NCBI RefSeq assembly: GCF_000178855.1
Contig: NZ_ADVG01000004.1
Coordinates: 434,001-498,000, forward strand
Length of the DNA stretch: 64,000 bases
Direction: 5' to 3'
Source: Ktedonobacter racemifer DSM 44963
GTDB lineage: Bacteria; Chloroflexota; Ktedonobacteria; Ktedonobacterales; Ktedonobacteraceae
Shown: positions 25,217 to 33,626 of the stretch, piece by piece
Layout: the number at the start of each line of letters is the position of its first letter
How positions within the stretch are numbered: position 1 is the first letter of the stretch
Notes under the pieces: generated by a model
Told to the model about the DNA's origin: nothing
What the model saw: the letters and a program-made list of their open reading frames with translations, nothing else
Database searches by the model: none
Position numbers and translations under genes: made by a program

Positions 25217-26650
25217 TCAGCTAGCAGAAGGCGTCCAGACTCCCTCTCGTCTGATCCAGCGTCTCCCACGATTTGGGGTGCTGGTCGTGCGCCTGGGGTG
25301 CCAACGGAATCTCACGATGGCTCCCTTTGGGTGCATGTCTCGAACCGCGAGACAGACTGGACATTCAAAACAGAAGAGGTTGGCTTCTTCCATCTGCGCG
25401 AGGGACACCGGAATGACTTCGGTAAAGGGACAGCCGGTGTTTTTCCGCTCGAGGGTAGCTCCTGCCTCTCCCACAGGATCACGCTCGGGGGCACGGCTTC
25501 CCACACGACGTGGTGTCGGTTTGGGCGTGATTTGCGGTAGAGGGAATGACTCCGAAGCACCTTCTCTGATCGTGGAAGCTTCCTTCTCCTCCCCAGCTTT
25601 GGGGGAACTTCCAAGCGCTGATTCTGTCTGCTCTGCTTTCTTTGGGGGCTGCTTTAGGAGCGCCTGGAACTTTTTGGCACTCTCGCTGTTGTGAAGCGCC
25701 ACCTGGCGTTCTCCTGCACGCGCTTCCATCTCTAAACTCAGTCGCCTGGCCGGATGCGGCATGGTTTGGGTGAGGACCTCCTCCGTTAAACTGGTCCCGT
25801 GTTGGACGAAGGTCGCTGCCACCGCGTCCACGAGCCAGTCTTTGAGCACGCCAATGCAGCCGACGCAGCCTGAGGCCCACCAGCGCCAGCGTGAGAGCAA
25901 GGCAGGTACATCGACCTCAAGCGGAACCCGTTCCAGCAAGTATTTCAAGGCGGCCACAAAGGCCGTGCGTTCTTCCTTGTCCTCGACATGATAGCGGGCA
26001 AAATGAATATCGCGGCCCCGACGCGCGAGTTGTCCGCTGGTATTGCGGAAGCCAAAGAGAGCATAGGGGCCAGCAAGGACGTGGAGTACCTTCGTGCGAT
26101 TGCTTAACGACTTCACCCACTCCAGTTGCTCATCGACGCTGTAACTCCCATCCCCTTGCATTAAGCGATGCCCTTCATCAGCGAACACGGCACGGACGCG
26201 CGCCCGGATCAGAGCTTGCTCGGCGACGTGACGCATCTTCAGCCAATCGATCGCTCCTAGTTTTACGCGGGTGGCTCTCGGCGCAGCCATCAAGTGCGCC
26301 ACGCTGCTTACCAACTCTTTGACCAGCACATGTTCTTTGAGTGCCTCGATGATTTGCCAGTAGTAATCCAGCCGCAGATAGGGTCCCTGATCTGGTGGGA
26401 TTGGCTCCAACACGAGGATCGGGACCACGAAGCGATCTGATTCCTCGCGCGTGAGCCGTTCGGCGACAACCCCCAAAGCGGTTGTCTTCCCCACACCACC
26501 TGGTCCACAGAGCAGGACATGGGTAGCTTCGGCATGCTCTTCCACCCATAAGGAAAGCTGATCATCCACCACTTGCAAATGTGCATGTTTCACGGTGACT
26601 GCCTTAAACGTGTCCAAGCGTATTCTAGCCTCGGGTTCAAGCTTTGCCAT
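25217..26650 (-). CDS. tnsC: TnsC/TniB-like AAA+ transposition regulator
   Basis: 477 residues. AAA+ ATPase with P-loop GPGGVGKTT (residues 49-57, K55) and Walker B AVFADEGHRL (D158, E159). An arginine-rich region follows (GQLARRGRDIH), then a long C-terminal extension containing SRWRWWASGCVGCIGVLKDWL. The tail has closely spaced Cys (C427, C430, C433) and His (H440, H451) that could bind zinc. TnsC proteins select target DNA and switch on the transposase. The start overlaps the last 14 bases of the upstream TnsAB gene, so the two are coupled. The extended, Cys-bearing tail is longer than in simple TniB and might replace a separate targeting protein; that is inference. Confidence 0.8.
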   Translation of the reverse strand: MAKLEPEARIRLDTFKAVTVKHAHLQVVDDQLSLWVEEHAEATHVLLCGPGGVGKTTALGVVAERLTREESDRFVVPILVLEPIPPDQGPYLRLDYYWQIIEALKEHVLVKELVSSVAHLMAAPRATRVKLGAIDWLKMRHVAEQALIRARVRAVFADEGHRLMQGDGSYSVDEQLEWVKSLSNRTKVLHVLAGPYALFGFRNTSGQLARRGRDIHFARYHVEDKEERTAFVAALKYLLERVPLEVDVPALLSRWRWWASGCVGCIGVLKDWLVDAVAATFVQHGTSLTEEVLTQTMPHPARRLSLEMEARAGERQVALHNSESAKKFQALLKQPPKKAEQTESALGSSPKAGEEKEASTIREGASESFPLPQITPKPTPRRVGSRAPERDPVGEAGATLERKNTGCPFTEVIPVSLAQMEEANLFCFECPVCLAVRDMHPKGAIVRFRWHPRRTTSTPNRGRRWIRREGVWTPSAS

Positions 26651-29291
26651 CTGAGCGATACTCCTCTAACGTTGGAAGGGTGGTCAAGTCCAGCTCATCG
26701 TCTGCCTCGCTCGAGGCTTCGCTCGTGTCAAGCGGGAGACCGGTCGACATCGCTCGACCAACAATCGCGTCGCGAATGGACACCCCCTCCAAATCGCGCT
26801 GCTGTTGTTCCAGAAGCGGTTCCTCTTCCAACACCTCTTCGAGAAACGCTGCCAGCTTTGTACTGTCCAGACTCATCCGCGTGCGATGGTGGGCGCGCTG
26901 CTGTTCGCGCCATTCAGACAGGATCAGTTCCCATTCCCGTTCGGAGCGCCCCTGGATCTGAAGGAAGGCATCAGCGGTACAGGTCAACCATTGTCCATCG
27001 ACAAAGGCGTAGGTGACCCCCATATTAAAGGGCTCATAGCGAAACGGCACAGCGCGGCCTGCGTCCGAGGCGCCACGCATCAGCGGATTCCAGTATCGCA
27101 GCCCATTCACGACAATGCCACGACTCGCATCCAGCTTGGCATAACCGGTGCGCGTGGTTGGGCAGGTCAGGATGAGAAACTCTTCAGAGTACGGGATCAG
27201 CCGATGCAGACGCATCCCCGCGAGTGCCACCCCTTGAGCGAACGCTTCCCGCGGACTCTGCCCCAACGACGGGTGGTCCAACTGGTCGTAGATCTCGTAG
27301 GCATACTCACACAAGCGAGCGGAGAACCGCTCCAGCGTCCAGACGGCTAGCCGCCTGGGATCAACCTCTCGCGTCATCCGACGAGGATGCTGACTTGCCT
27401 GGGTGTTTCCAAGCAATTGATGCAAGAGCTGGGTTGTCGTCGTTCCAAAGAGCCGCTCGACGACCGATCCGACGCGTGGTTGTGCGGGTGGGCGCTCTTT
27501 TTTCGTGACGCCGTACCGCGTGAGCAAGGTCTCAAAATACACGCTCCCAAATTCGGGACCACGATCCACCAGACATTCCTGCGGGAGGCGCTGATGGCGC
27601 TGGACACAGATCCGCAGCGCCATCATCACCGAGCGATAGCTGGGGGGATCGTAGGTCAGGTAGCACGCCAGAAGCCGGCGGCTGTAGGCGTCGGTGAGAA
27701 ACGTTGCGTAGGGCCTGTCTAGCGGTTTACCGGTGAGCGAGGACACCAACACAATGTCGAGCTTTGTATGATCCAGATGGGCCAGGGCAAACGGCCGTTC
27801 CCCATGGCGGGGAGTGGTCTGGTCCAACCAGGAAAACGGTTGGGAGGCGTAGGCGGCTCGCGTGCCACGACGCCTGGCTTCCACCTCGTTGGTCGCGAAC
27901 CGAGCGCGCACCCGATAAAACGTGCGCTCACTGACGGGAGGAAGGCCCTGCTTTGCACACTGCTCGCGATACAGCCGATAGACGGCGGCGGCGCTTTTGC
28001 TTTGAGGCGTGGCGTAATGAGCCTGGAGCGCTGCCTCTAAGAGCTGGAGAGAAGCCGGCTCAATCCGTTCCGTTCGGTTCCCTCGCGCGGCCACCCGGTC
28101 AAGCAAGCCCAGAAAGCCGCACTCATGCTCCCGCTTTCCCTGCTGGTATGCCCTCCACCAGCGTTGGACCGAACGCCGGGAGGCCGTCGTCGGTTCTCCT
28201 CGCGCGTAGGCCAGCATCTGGATCATCCGTGCATTTGCTGCCTGGTGCGCTTTGGGACTGGCGTGCAGGAGAATCTGGCGCACCTCTAGGGTCATGGGAG
28301 AGGGAGTGGCTGCTCCCACTATCCAGAGAGCGCCTTCCCCTTTCAGCCGCTCAAACTCGGCTCGCGGAAGCACCAGAGGCTCACCCACTTCTGGCCGTAA
28401 CTGCACCTCTTCCCCTTCAAGCCGCTCCACCCACCAGAGCCGCCCATCCCAGGCCAGCGGTGCACTCGGGAGCGAAAGGTGCAGGGCCGGAGATTCTTCC
28501 GACGTATCCCGTGGCACCTGCCCTTCCTCTGCATACAGCGCCACCTGTTCATGACGCATGAGCAGAGTCGCGGAGAGATCGGTGAAAACTCGGCGAGTGG
28601 AGAGTAACACCCAGATGACATCAACAGCAAGATGGGGGTAGGTCGCCAGCAAGTCGTTCAGTCTGATCCCGGAATGGGCTTGAATATGCGCCAGAGCCAG
28701 AGCTTCATGTTCTGGGTCGGGAGGAACCTCGTGTGCCCAGTGGTCCTGGAGAAACTTCAGGTTTTGAATCTCCAACGGCCGGAATTCCGCAGAGGAACGT
28801 AGGCGATAGGTCAGTCCGAGGTGGGACGCATAGGCTTCTCCCGGCGGACAACTCCAGTGCCCTGTAGCGGCCCGGTTGTAGCGACCTGGCTGAGATTCGG
28901 CCAGGTGGTCGAGACGCTCAGCCGCCTTCCATTCTTCCCACCCCACCGACTCACGGCGGAGGACAAAGAAGTCTGGGGTATGCCACTGAGTGGTCCGACG
29001 ACCTGATCTGGCGCGATAGCTGAGCGGGATACGCGAGGGCTGCTCATACAATTCCAAGACATCCTCATCGCATTCCATCTCATAGATCGCCCAAAATTCC
29101 CCCTGCTCGCTTTCAAACTGAATCGGCACCCCCATTTTGGGGCTAGGATACCGTCCAGTCACGTTCTTTCCGCGGGCACTGACACGGCGCACTGGCTGAG
29201 AAGAACGTATGGACGCAACAAGCTCTTCTGTTTCTGGGGGAAGCTGGAGGTGTTGACACCACGCCTGGAAGGCTTCAGACGTCATCTTCAT
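26637..29291 (-). CDS. tnsAB: TnsA-TnsB fusion transposase
   Basis: 884 residues; start at 29291 follows GGAGA by six bases. Residues about 1-240 look like TnsA, the endonuclease that cuts 5' ends: Glu at 60-62 (FESEQGE), EQPSRIPLSY, then TPDFFVLRR (D107) and WEEWK (E120, K122). This is the PD-(D/E)xK spacing seen in E. coli TnsA (E63, D114, Q130, K132). The rest is TnsB/TniA-like with helix-turn-helix segments and an integrase-fold DDE triad: D507 in AHLDHTKLD, D576 in VDRGPEF, and E612 in GSVVERLFGTTT, with 35 residues between the last two. A Mu-type C-terminal beta domain (GLRYWNPLM) follows. One protein would therefore make both strand cuts, allowing cut-and-paste movement. Confidence 0.8.
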   Translation of the reverse strand: MKMTSEAFQAWCQHLQLPPETEELVASIRSSQPVRRVSARGKNVTGRYPSPKMGVPIQFESEQGEFWAIYEMECDEDVLELYEQPSRIPLSYRARSGRRTTQWHTPDFFVLRRESVGWEEWKAAERLDHLAESQPGRYNRAATGHWSCPPGEAYASHLGLTYRLRSSAEFRPLEIQNLKFLQDHWAHEVPPDPEHEALALAHIQAHSGIRLNDLLATYPHLAVDVIWVLLSTRRVFTDLSATLLMRHEQVALYAEEGQVPRDTSEESPALHLSLPSAPLAWDGRLWWVERLEGEEVQLRPEVGEPLVLPRAEFERLKGEGALWIVGAATPSPMTLEVRQILLHASPKAHQAANARMIQMLAYARGEPTTASRRSVQRWWRAYQQGKREHECGFLGLLDRVAARGNRTERIEPASLQLLEAALQAHYATPQSKSAAAVYRLYREQCAKQGLPPVSERTFYRVRARFATNEVEARRRGTRAAYASQPFSWLDQTTPRHGERPFALAHLDHTKLDIVLVSSLTGKPLDRPYATFLTDAYSRRLLACYLTYDPPSYRSVMMALRICVQRHQRLPQECLVDRGPEFGSVYFETLLTRYGVTKKERPPAQPRVGSVVERLFGTTTTQLLHQLLGNTQASQHPRRMTREVDPRRLAVWTLERFSARLCEYAYEIYDQLDHPSLGQSPREAFAQGVALAGMRLHRLIPYSEEFLILTCPTTRTGYAKLDASRGIVVNGLRYWNPLMRGASDAGRAVPFRYEPFNMGVTYAFVDGQWLTCTADAFLQIQGRSEREWELILSEWREQQRAHHRTRMSLDSTKLAAFLEEVLEEEPLLEQQQRDLEGVSIRDAIVGRAMSTGLPLDTSEASSEADDELDLTTLPTLEEYRSDGKA

Positions 29292-29537
29292 GATGATTCT
29301 CCGATCTGTGTAAACCGCGCGCATCCGTGAGTCTCTCTTTTTCCACCTCAAGCAAAGTATACCTGAGATGGATCAAAAATGCGACGCTTTGGATGCATTT
29401 CCTGGCGTCTCTGCCACGTATCTTGGCTCAGGAGAAGAAAAACGTCGTGAAGAAGGGAAAGGAGGAAGAAAAAAAGAAGAGTTTCGTATGTCACGTCAGC
29501 TTATGAGGCAGAGGCCATCGGCTCAATCCGCTTGGCA

Positions 29538-29585
29538 GCGTGGCAGCTTATTTGACAACCGGTTTTTTATATCTGACAAATGACA
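29538..29585. promoter_or_regulatory. Putative transposon right end with TnsB-site-like repeats
   Basis: On the minus strand the segment reads TGTCATTTGTCAGATA, then an A-rich spacer, then GGTTGTCAAATAAG. The two TTGTCA(G/A)ATA units are direct repeats, the usual layout of TnsB binding sites at Tn7-like ends. Confidence 0.45.
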
Positions 29586-30058
29586 ATTGGCGGTTTCCAA
29601 CACTTTTTGCACACGATTGACCTCTCGCGCACGCTCCTGGACCAAACTCTTGCGGTATCTGGTGAGATCGCGCAGTTCACGAATAGGGGCTGGCGGAATG
29701 AAACTGGCTTTGAGCAGCCCATGGCGCAACAAATCGGCGAGCCATTCGCTATCTTTAATATCGGTCTTGCGACCTGGAATGGATGCGCATATGCTGAGCA
29801 TTGACCAAGATGACGCTGCGGCCCTCTTCCAACAAGTTAAACACCGGTCTGAAGTCAAATTCCGGTCGATTCCATGGCGATCACCGTGAGGGCTAGACTC
29901 TCCAACCAATCAGAAAGCGCCAACAAACCAGCCGTCATGGTAGAGAAGGTCCTGATATGACGCTGAACTTCTCCATTGGCCAGGGTAATCAAAATACAGG
30001 CTACTACCGTCTTTTTATGCACATCTAAGCCGCAACAGCGCTCATGGACGACTTGCAT
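29586..30058 (-). pseudogene. IS110-family transposase, N-terminal part, frameshifted and truncated
   Basis: Begins MQVVHERCCGLDVHKKTVVA (IS110 first motif), reaches VIAMESTGI, then needs frame changes (about 29830-29870) to continue as GRKTDIKDSEWLADLLRHGL and VQERAREVNRVQKVLETAN. It stops at 29586, where the Tn7-like end begins. A different subfamily from the IS110 at 2.7 kb. Inactive. Confidence 0.75.
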
Positions 30059-30133
30059 GCCAACTCCTACCTCTCTCAATAGGCGTTCTTCGTCATAGCG
30101 CGCGACCAACGAGAGGTGCGAAGTAAGACACAA

Positions 30134-30278
30134 ATTTCCTACGCGTGCTCAGTTCTTTCAATCTGGCGACAATCAGCTCTGCTGGACGCACCCGGATCAG
30201 CTTCGTAGACGGGTTGAAGCACACCACTGTGAGCCGATCTCTACACGTTGGCCTCGTGGGTATTCTATCCCATTTTCA
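30134..30278. other. Short spacer without recognised gene
   Basis: 145 bases between two IS remnants; nothing recognised. Confidence 0.5.
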
Positions 30279-30590
30279 TCATTTTCTCTGACTCAGAGAG
30301 TCATCATGCTTCGTAGGGCATTTACCACCATAGGTTCGGTGATACCGCTCAACGTAGGCATTTTTGTCGGATCGATGCGGCGGGCACACGTGGGGCCTGA
30401 TCCCCAGGCACAACAGGAGCCGACGCAACGGCGAGGGGAAATCCCGGCCTGACACACTGACTACCCAGCGCGGATCGCGATCAAAGGTCATCTGACGGGG
30501 ACGCCCATATCGGCGGAGGAACGTGATCACCGCTTCCAGCGCGGTTTGCTCGTGAAAATCTTCTCGGGCCTGGGCCCACTGTTAACGCCG
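30279..30590 (-). pseudogene. Integrase-core transposase remnant (IS481/IS3-like)
   Basis: Reads FHEQTALEAVITFLRRYGRP, MTFDRDPRWV, LLLCLGIRPHVCPPHRSDKN and AYVERYHRTYGGKCP. This is the second Asp and the Glu of an rve-type DDE core (D in TFDRDPRW, E in YVERYH). The N-terminal HTH, first Asp and C-terminus are absent. Neither end of the parent IS was found. Confidence 0.65.
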
Positions 30591-30833
30591 ACGTCATTAC
30601 GCGCCGGTTTAAGGCTAAAATGACAGCTTTTTAAAGCGAGAAAGAAATGACCATTTTTTCGCTTCAATGGCACATCAATCCTCTTAACACGCTTCACACG
30701 CGGTGTCAAGGGAAAACGGAGCGGCCAGGGTTTTCCAATTCTACCCTGGCGGTTGCCTCCGGCCAGCGCAGCGGGCCTTGGAGAAAGGGATATAAGTGGA
30801 GAATATGGTGCGCTACTGAGTGACGATTCCCCC
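30591..30833. other. Intergenic region
   Basis: No supported gene; includes AAAATGACAGCTTTTT-type AT motifs and a GC-rich stretch. A 124-codon minus frame here has no recognisable pattern. Confidence 0.5.
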
Positions 30834-31193
30834 TTACGACTCAAGCCGTAGGTGCCCTGTCGCACTCCCAATGGGCTTGAGCCATTGGTCAAGAAAGGCA
30901 TAGGCTTCGGCTTTTACTTCGGAAGGGAAGCTATGTCCAGATGGGAAAATCAGAGCGCGGAAGCGTTCTGGTACGCCCTGTTTGGCATAGATACGCTGCG
31001 CTTGCTCGCTACGTGATCGCACGCCATCGATAGGGAAGAGGCTATCATATTCCTCCGTGGTCAGGAGAAAGGGGTGTGGTACCAGATTACACAGCATCGA
31101 AGGCCCGAAGATCGCGTCAGGAGCTACCTTCTCAGGGAAGTGCCCCAATCGTGTGAGGAGAGTTTGCCGTAATGCAGAACTTTCGTTCATAAG
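30834..31193 (-). CDS. Truncated or internally deleted alpha/beta-hydrolase
   Basis: About 119 residues beginning MNESSALRQTLLTRLGHFPE and ending with a hydrolase C-terminus: PFLLTTEEYDSLFPIDGVR, YAKQGVPERFRALIFPSGHS (candidate catalytic His), and AYAFLDQWLKP. The nucleophile elbow and lid are absent, so an internal deletion probably joined the two ends. Start ATG 31193 follows AGAAAGAGAGA; an ATG touching the kinase stop (31217) is possible. Located directly after the WD40 kinase in the same direction. Not expected to be catalytic. Confidence 0.55.
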   Translation of the reverse strand, partial: LMNESSALRQTLLTRLGHFPEKVAPDAIFGPSMLCNLVPHPFLLTTEEYDSLFPIDGVRSRSEQAQRIYAKQGVPERFRALIFPSGHSFPSEVKAEAYAFLDQWLKPIGSATGHLRLES

Positions 31194-31217
31194 GTTCTCT
31201 CTTTCTAGATTCGCCAT

Positions 31218-33296
31218 TCAACGTGCTTCTGGTGCAACCCAGACTCGGGCGCTTTTGCCATCGTCTCCTGAGGCAATCCACTTCCCGTTCGGTGACCAGG
31301 CTACAGCGTTTACATCGCTGGTATGACCGCGATACGTAAAGATGGGTTTGCCATTTGTGGCATCCCAAACCTGTGCTGTCTCATCGTTGCCGCCAGAAAC
31401 AATTCGCTTTCCGTCTGGCGACCAGGCAACCGAATTGACATATTCAGCATGTCCACGATAGATCACAACATCGTCGCCATTGGCGGCATCCCACACATGC
31501 ACCGTTTTATCTTTCCCTCCAGACGCAACTCGCTTCCCATCTGGCGACCAAGCCACTGTGTCCACGCGGTCGGTATGTCCACGATATACAAACGTTTGCT
31601 TGCCATCTGCCGTGTTCCAGATATAGACCATGTTGCCGCCACCGGAGGCAATCTGTCGACCATCGTGAGGGGACCAAGCGACTGTTTTTGCAGCCCCCAG
31701 ACCTCTCTGATAGATGGAACGCTGGCTGCCATCTACCGCGCTCCACGCTTCCATTGTCCTCACTCCAGTGACGGCGACCCACTTCCCATCTGGTGACCAG
31801 GCGACCTCCTCTACAAGATTGTCGTGTCCAGTGTAAACATAGGTAAATATATGACCGCCTTCAGCGACATCCCATACACGCACCATTTTATCAAAACTGC
31901 CGGAGGCGATCCGTGCCCCATCGGGTGACCACGCCAGTCCATACACTCCTTCGGTATGTTCACGATAGGTCAAGATATGGCTGCCTTTCGCTGCTTCCCA
32001 GACCTGTACCGTCTTATCGCCTCCACCGGAGGCAATCCGCTTCCCATCTGGCGACCAGGCGATCACATCCACTGTATCATCATGGCCCTCATAGCTATAA
32101 AGGGTAGCTCCCACTGATGGCAAAGCAGTCAAGAAGGGAGGAGATGTCGAAGCTGATGTGGATAAGAGTTCATTACGCGAGGCTACAAGCCAGGTGAGTC
32201 CTATCCCCAAGCCAGCCAAACCACTCAGGCCCGCCACAATCACCGTTCGACGTGCAAGGCGCTTTGAGGGCTGAGTTGTGTGTTTCCTCACGTTCGCCGA
32301 TGACATATCCTCATTGGGTACTGTTGATGGTGCTACGGCTCTTAACTCCGTTGGCGGGGTATCTTCTTCCACTCTTATTGATGGGGCATCCGCTCTCTGG
32401 CGCATTACGAGCGGGTCCTCTTGTGAGTTGGGAGATGGAAGGCTCGCTTGTAGAGGCTGCACAATGTCAGGTTGCTCCGCCTGGTACGCCTCACGCAAGG
32501 CAGTAGCAAAGGCGCGTATATTTTGAAACCGTTGGTCGGGGTCTTTAGCGAGAGCCTTCATCACCACCTGTTCAATATCAGATGAGATCGCGGGGATCTT
32601 CTCACGTAATGAAGGGGGTGGCGCGAACATGTGCTGCGCACAAAGTTCAGCAAACGCTCCCCCAAATGGGCGCTCCCCGCATAACCATTCATAGACAACG
32701 ATGCCCAGCGCGTACTGATCACTTGAGGGGGAGAACCTGCCCTGGAGTTGTTCAGGAGACATATAGGTAACAGTCCCCGCGATGCCCAGCACTTTCTGAT
32801 CACGCGAACTCTGTGTAGCTGCTGCAATACCAAAATCGCTCAAGAGCACTTGATGATGCTGATCCAACAACATATTCTCAGGCTTAATATCTCGATGAAT
32901 CACGTTTTGATCATGAGCATATTGCAACGCCTCGGCAATATGCTGAACATAGGGGGCAATAGTCTCTCTGGACAGAATTGTCCCTTTAGGATGCTGCCGC
33001 CTCAGGGTCCCACCCACGGCATAGTCCATGACCAGGAATGGCGTGTTATCCTCCACGTCAAACTCAAGAACCCGCACGATATGAGGATGAGCTAAGCGCG
33101 CGATAGTACGGGCTTCCTCGCGAAACTTCTCAATATCAGTACGGCCCAAGCGAGTATGAAGCACCTTGATAGCAGCCTGAGTCCCTAGATGAATGTGCTC
33201 ACCAAGATAGACTTGAGCAAAGCCTCCTTCTCCTAACAAGCGAAGCATATGGTAATTGCCGAGCCGCTCTCCTATGTGGCTGATCTGCTCTCCCAT
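31218..33296 (-). CDS. PknB-type Ser/Thr kinase with C-terminal seven-blade WD40 propeller
   Basis: 692 residues, anchored in the membrane. Kinase domain (about 13-270): LGEGGFAQVYLGEH, AAIKVL (K44), HRDIKPENML (D136), DFG (D154), TYMSPEQLQG. A Pro/Ser-rich linker follows, then one membrane helix at about 351-372 (TVIVAGLSGLAGLGIGLTWLV). Seven WD40 repeats follow, each with the pattern VAWSPDGKRIASGG..K.V.VW and ending VRVWDVAEG, VYIWNTADG, VHVWDAANG and so on; seven blades close one propeller, outside the cell if the topology is N-in. Such kinases scaffold or sense via the propeller; ligand unknown. Stop TGA is directly followed by an ATG of the next gene. Confidence 0.92.
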   Translation of the reverse strand: MGEQISHIGERLGNYHMLRLLGEGGFAQVYLGEHIHLGTQAAIKVLHTRLGRTDIEKFREEARTIARLAHPHIVRVLEFDVEDNTPFLVMDYAVGGTLRRQHPKGTILSRETIAPYVQHIAEALQYAHDQNVIHRDIKPENMLLDQHHQVLLSDFGIAAATQSSRDQKVLGIAGTVTYMSPEQLQGRFSPSSDQYALGIVVYEWLCGERPFGGAFAELCAQHMFAPPPSLREKIPAISSDIEQVVMKALAKDPDQRFQNIRAFATALREAYQAEQPDIVQPLQASLPSPNSQEDPLVMRQRADAPSIRVEEDTPPTELRAVAPSTVPNEDMSSANVRKHTTQPSKRLARRTVIVAGLSGLAGLGIGLTWLVASRNELLSTSASTSPPFLTALPSVGATLYSYEGHDDTVDVIAWSPDGKRIASGGGDKTVQVWEAAKGSHILTYREHTEGVYGLAWSPDGARIASGSFDKMVRVWDVAEGGHIFTYVYTGHDNLVEEVAWSPDGKWVAVTGVRTMEAWSAVDGSQRSIYQRGLGAAKTVAWSPHDGRQIASGGGNMVYIWNTADGKQTFVYRGHTDRVDTVAWSPDGKRVASGGKDKTVHVWDAANGDDVVIYRGHAEYVNSVAWSPDGKRIVSGGNDETAQVWDATNGKPIFTYRGHTSDVNAVAWSPNGKWIASGDDGKSARVWVAPEAR

Positions 33297-33399
33297 TCTG
33301 CATATTCCCCAATTATCTGGATCTCTATTGTTCTCCACAAAAGCCAATTGTAGGACAAAAGAGGCAGAACAGTCAAGAATTATCCCTTACACTCCAGGG

Positions 33400-33626
33400 C
33401 TATGTAAAAGTCAGCAGAGACCCCAAGAGCAAGCGAGCAACCAGATGAGGTCGAGCGTCGAAAAGCCGCATTTGCTTGGGAACATTCGTCACGCCACAAA
33501 AATCGAGCAGTCCTAGGAGAAAACTGTTCAAGACTGCCAGGACGCGGGGAGCGGCCCCCTTGCGGACCTGACAATGATCTTCACGAAGCGTCACATCACG
33601 CCGATGGTGGAGGCGATTTTGAGAGC
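33400..33626 (-). pseudogene. ISAs1 transposase A, 3' exon
   Basis: Reads NRLHHRRDVTLREDHCQVRKG, APRVLAVLNSFLLGLLD and a stop, the C-terminal part of an ISAs1 transposase including the catalytic Glu region RDVT(F/L)xED. It continues the 5' exon that ends at about 35987. Confidence 0.75.

Larger units (their letters stand above)
25100..29585 (-). mobile_element. Tn7-like transposon (TnsAB fusion + TnsC), ends approximate
   Basis: Two overlapping minus-strand genes for a TnsA-TnsB fusion and a TnsC ATPase, with no cargo. The right end is placed at 29585. Read inward it starts TGTCATTTGTCAGATA, the TGT type of Tn7/Tn5053 ends, and has the repeat TTGTCA(G/A)ATA twice, about 22 bases apart. Directly outside lies a truncated IS110 gene, so the transposon entered or replaced part of it. 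The left end is uncertain; TGTCAG at 25100 is one candidate. No convincing target duplication and no TniQ/TnsD or Cas gene were found inside. Confidence 0.6.

Noticed and set aside
25100..29585. CRISPR-associated transposon (CAST)
   Set aside because: No cas effector, no TniQ and no array next to the TnsAB-TnsC genes. The array-like repeats at 37.3 kb are 8 kb away and separated by unrelated genes.
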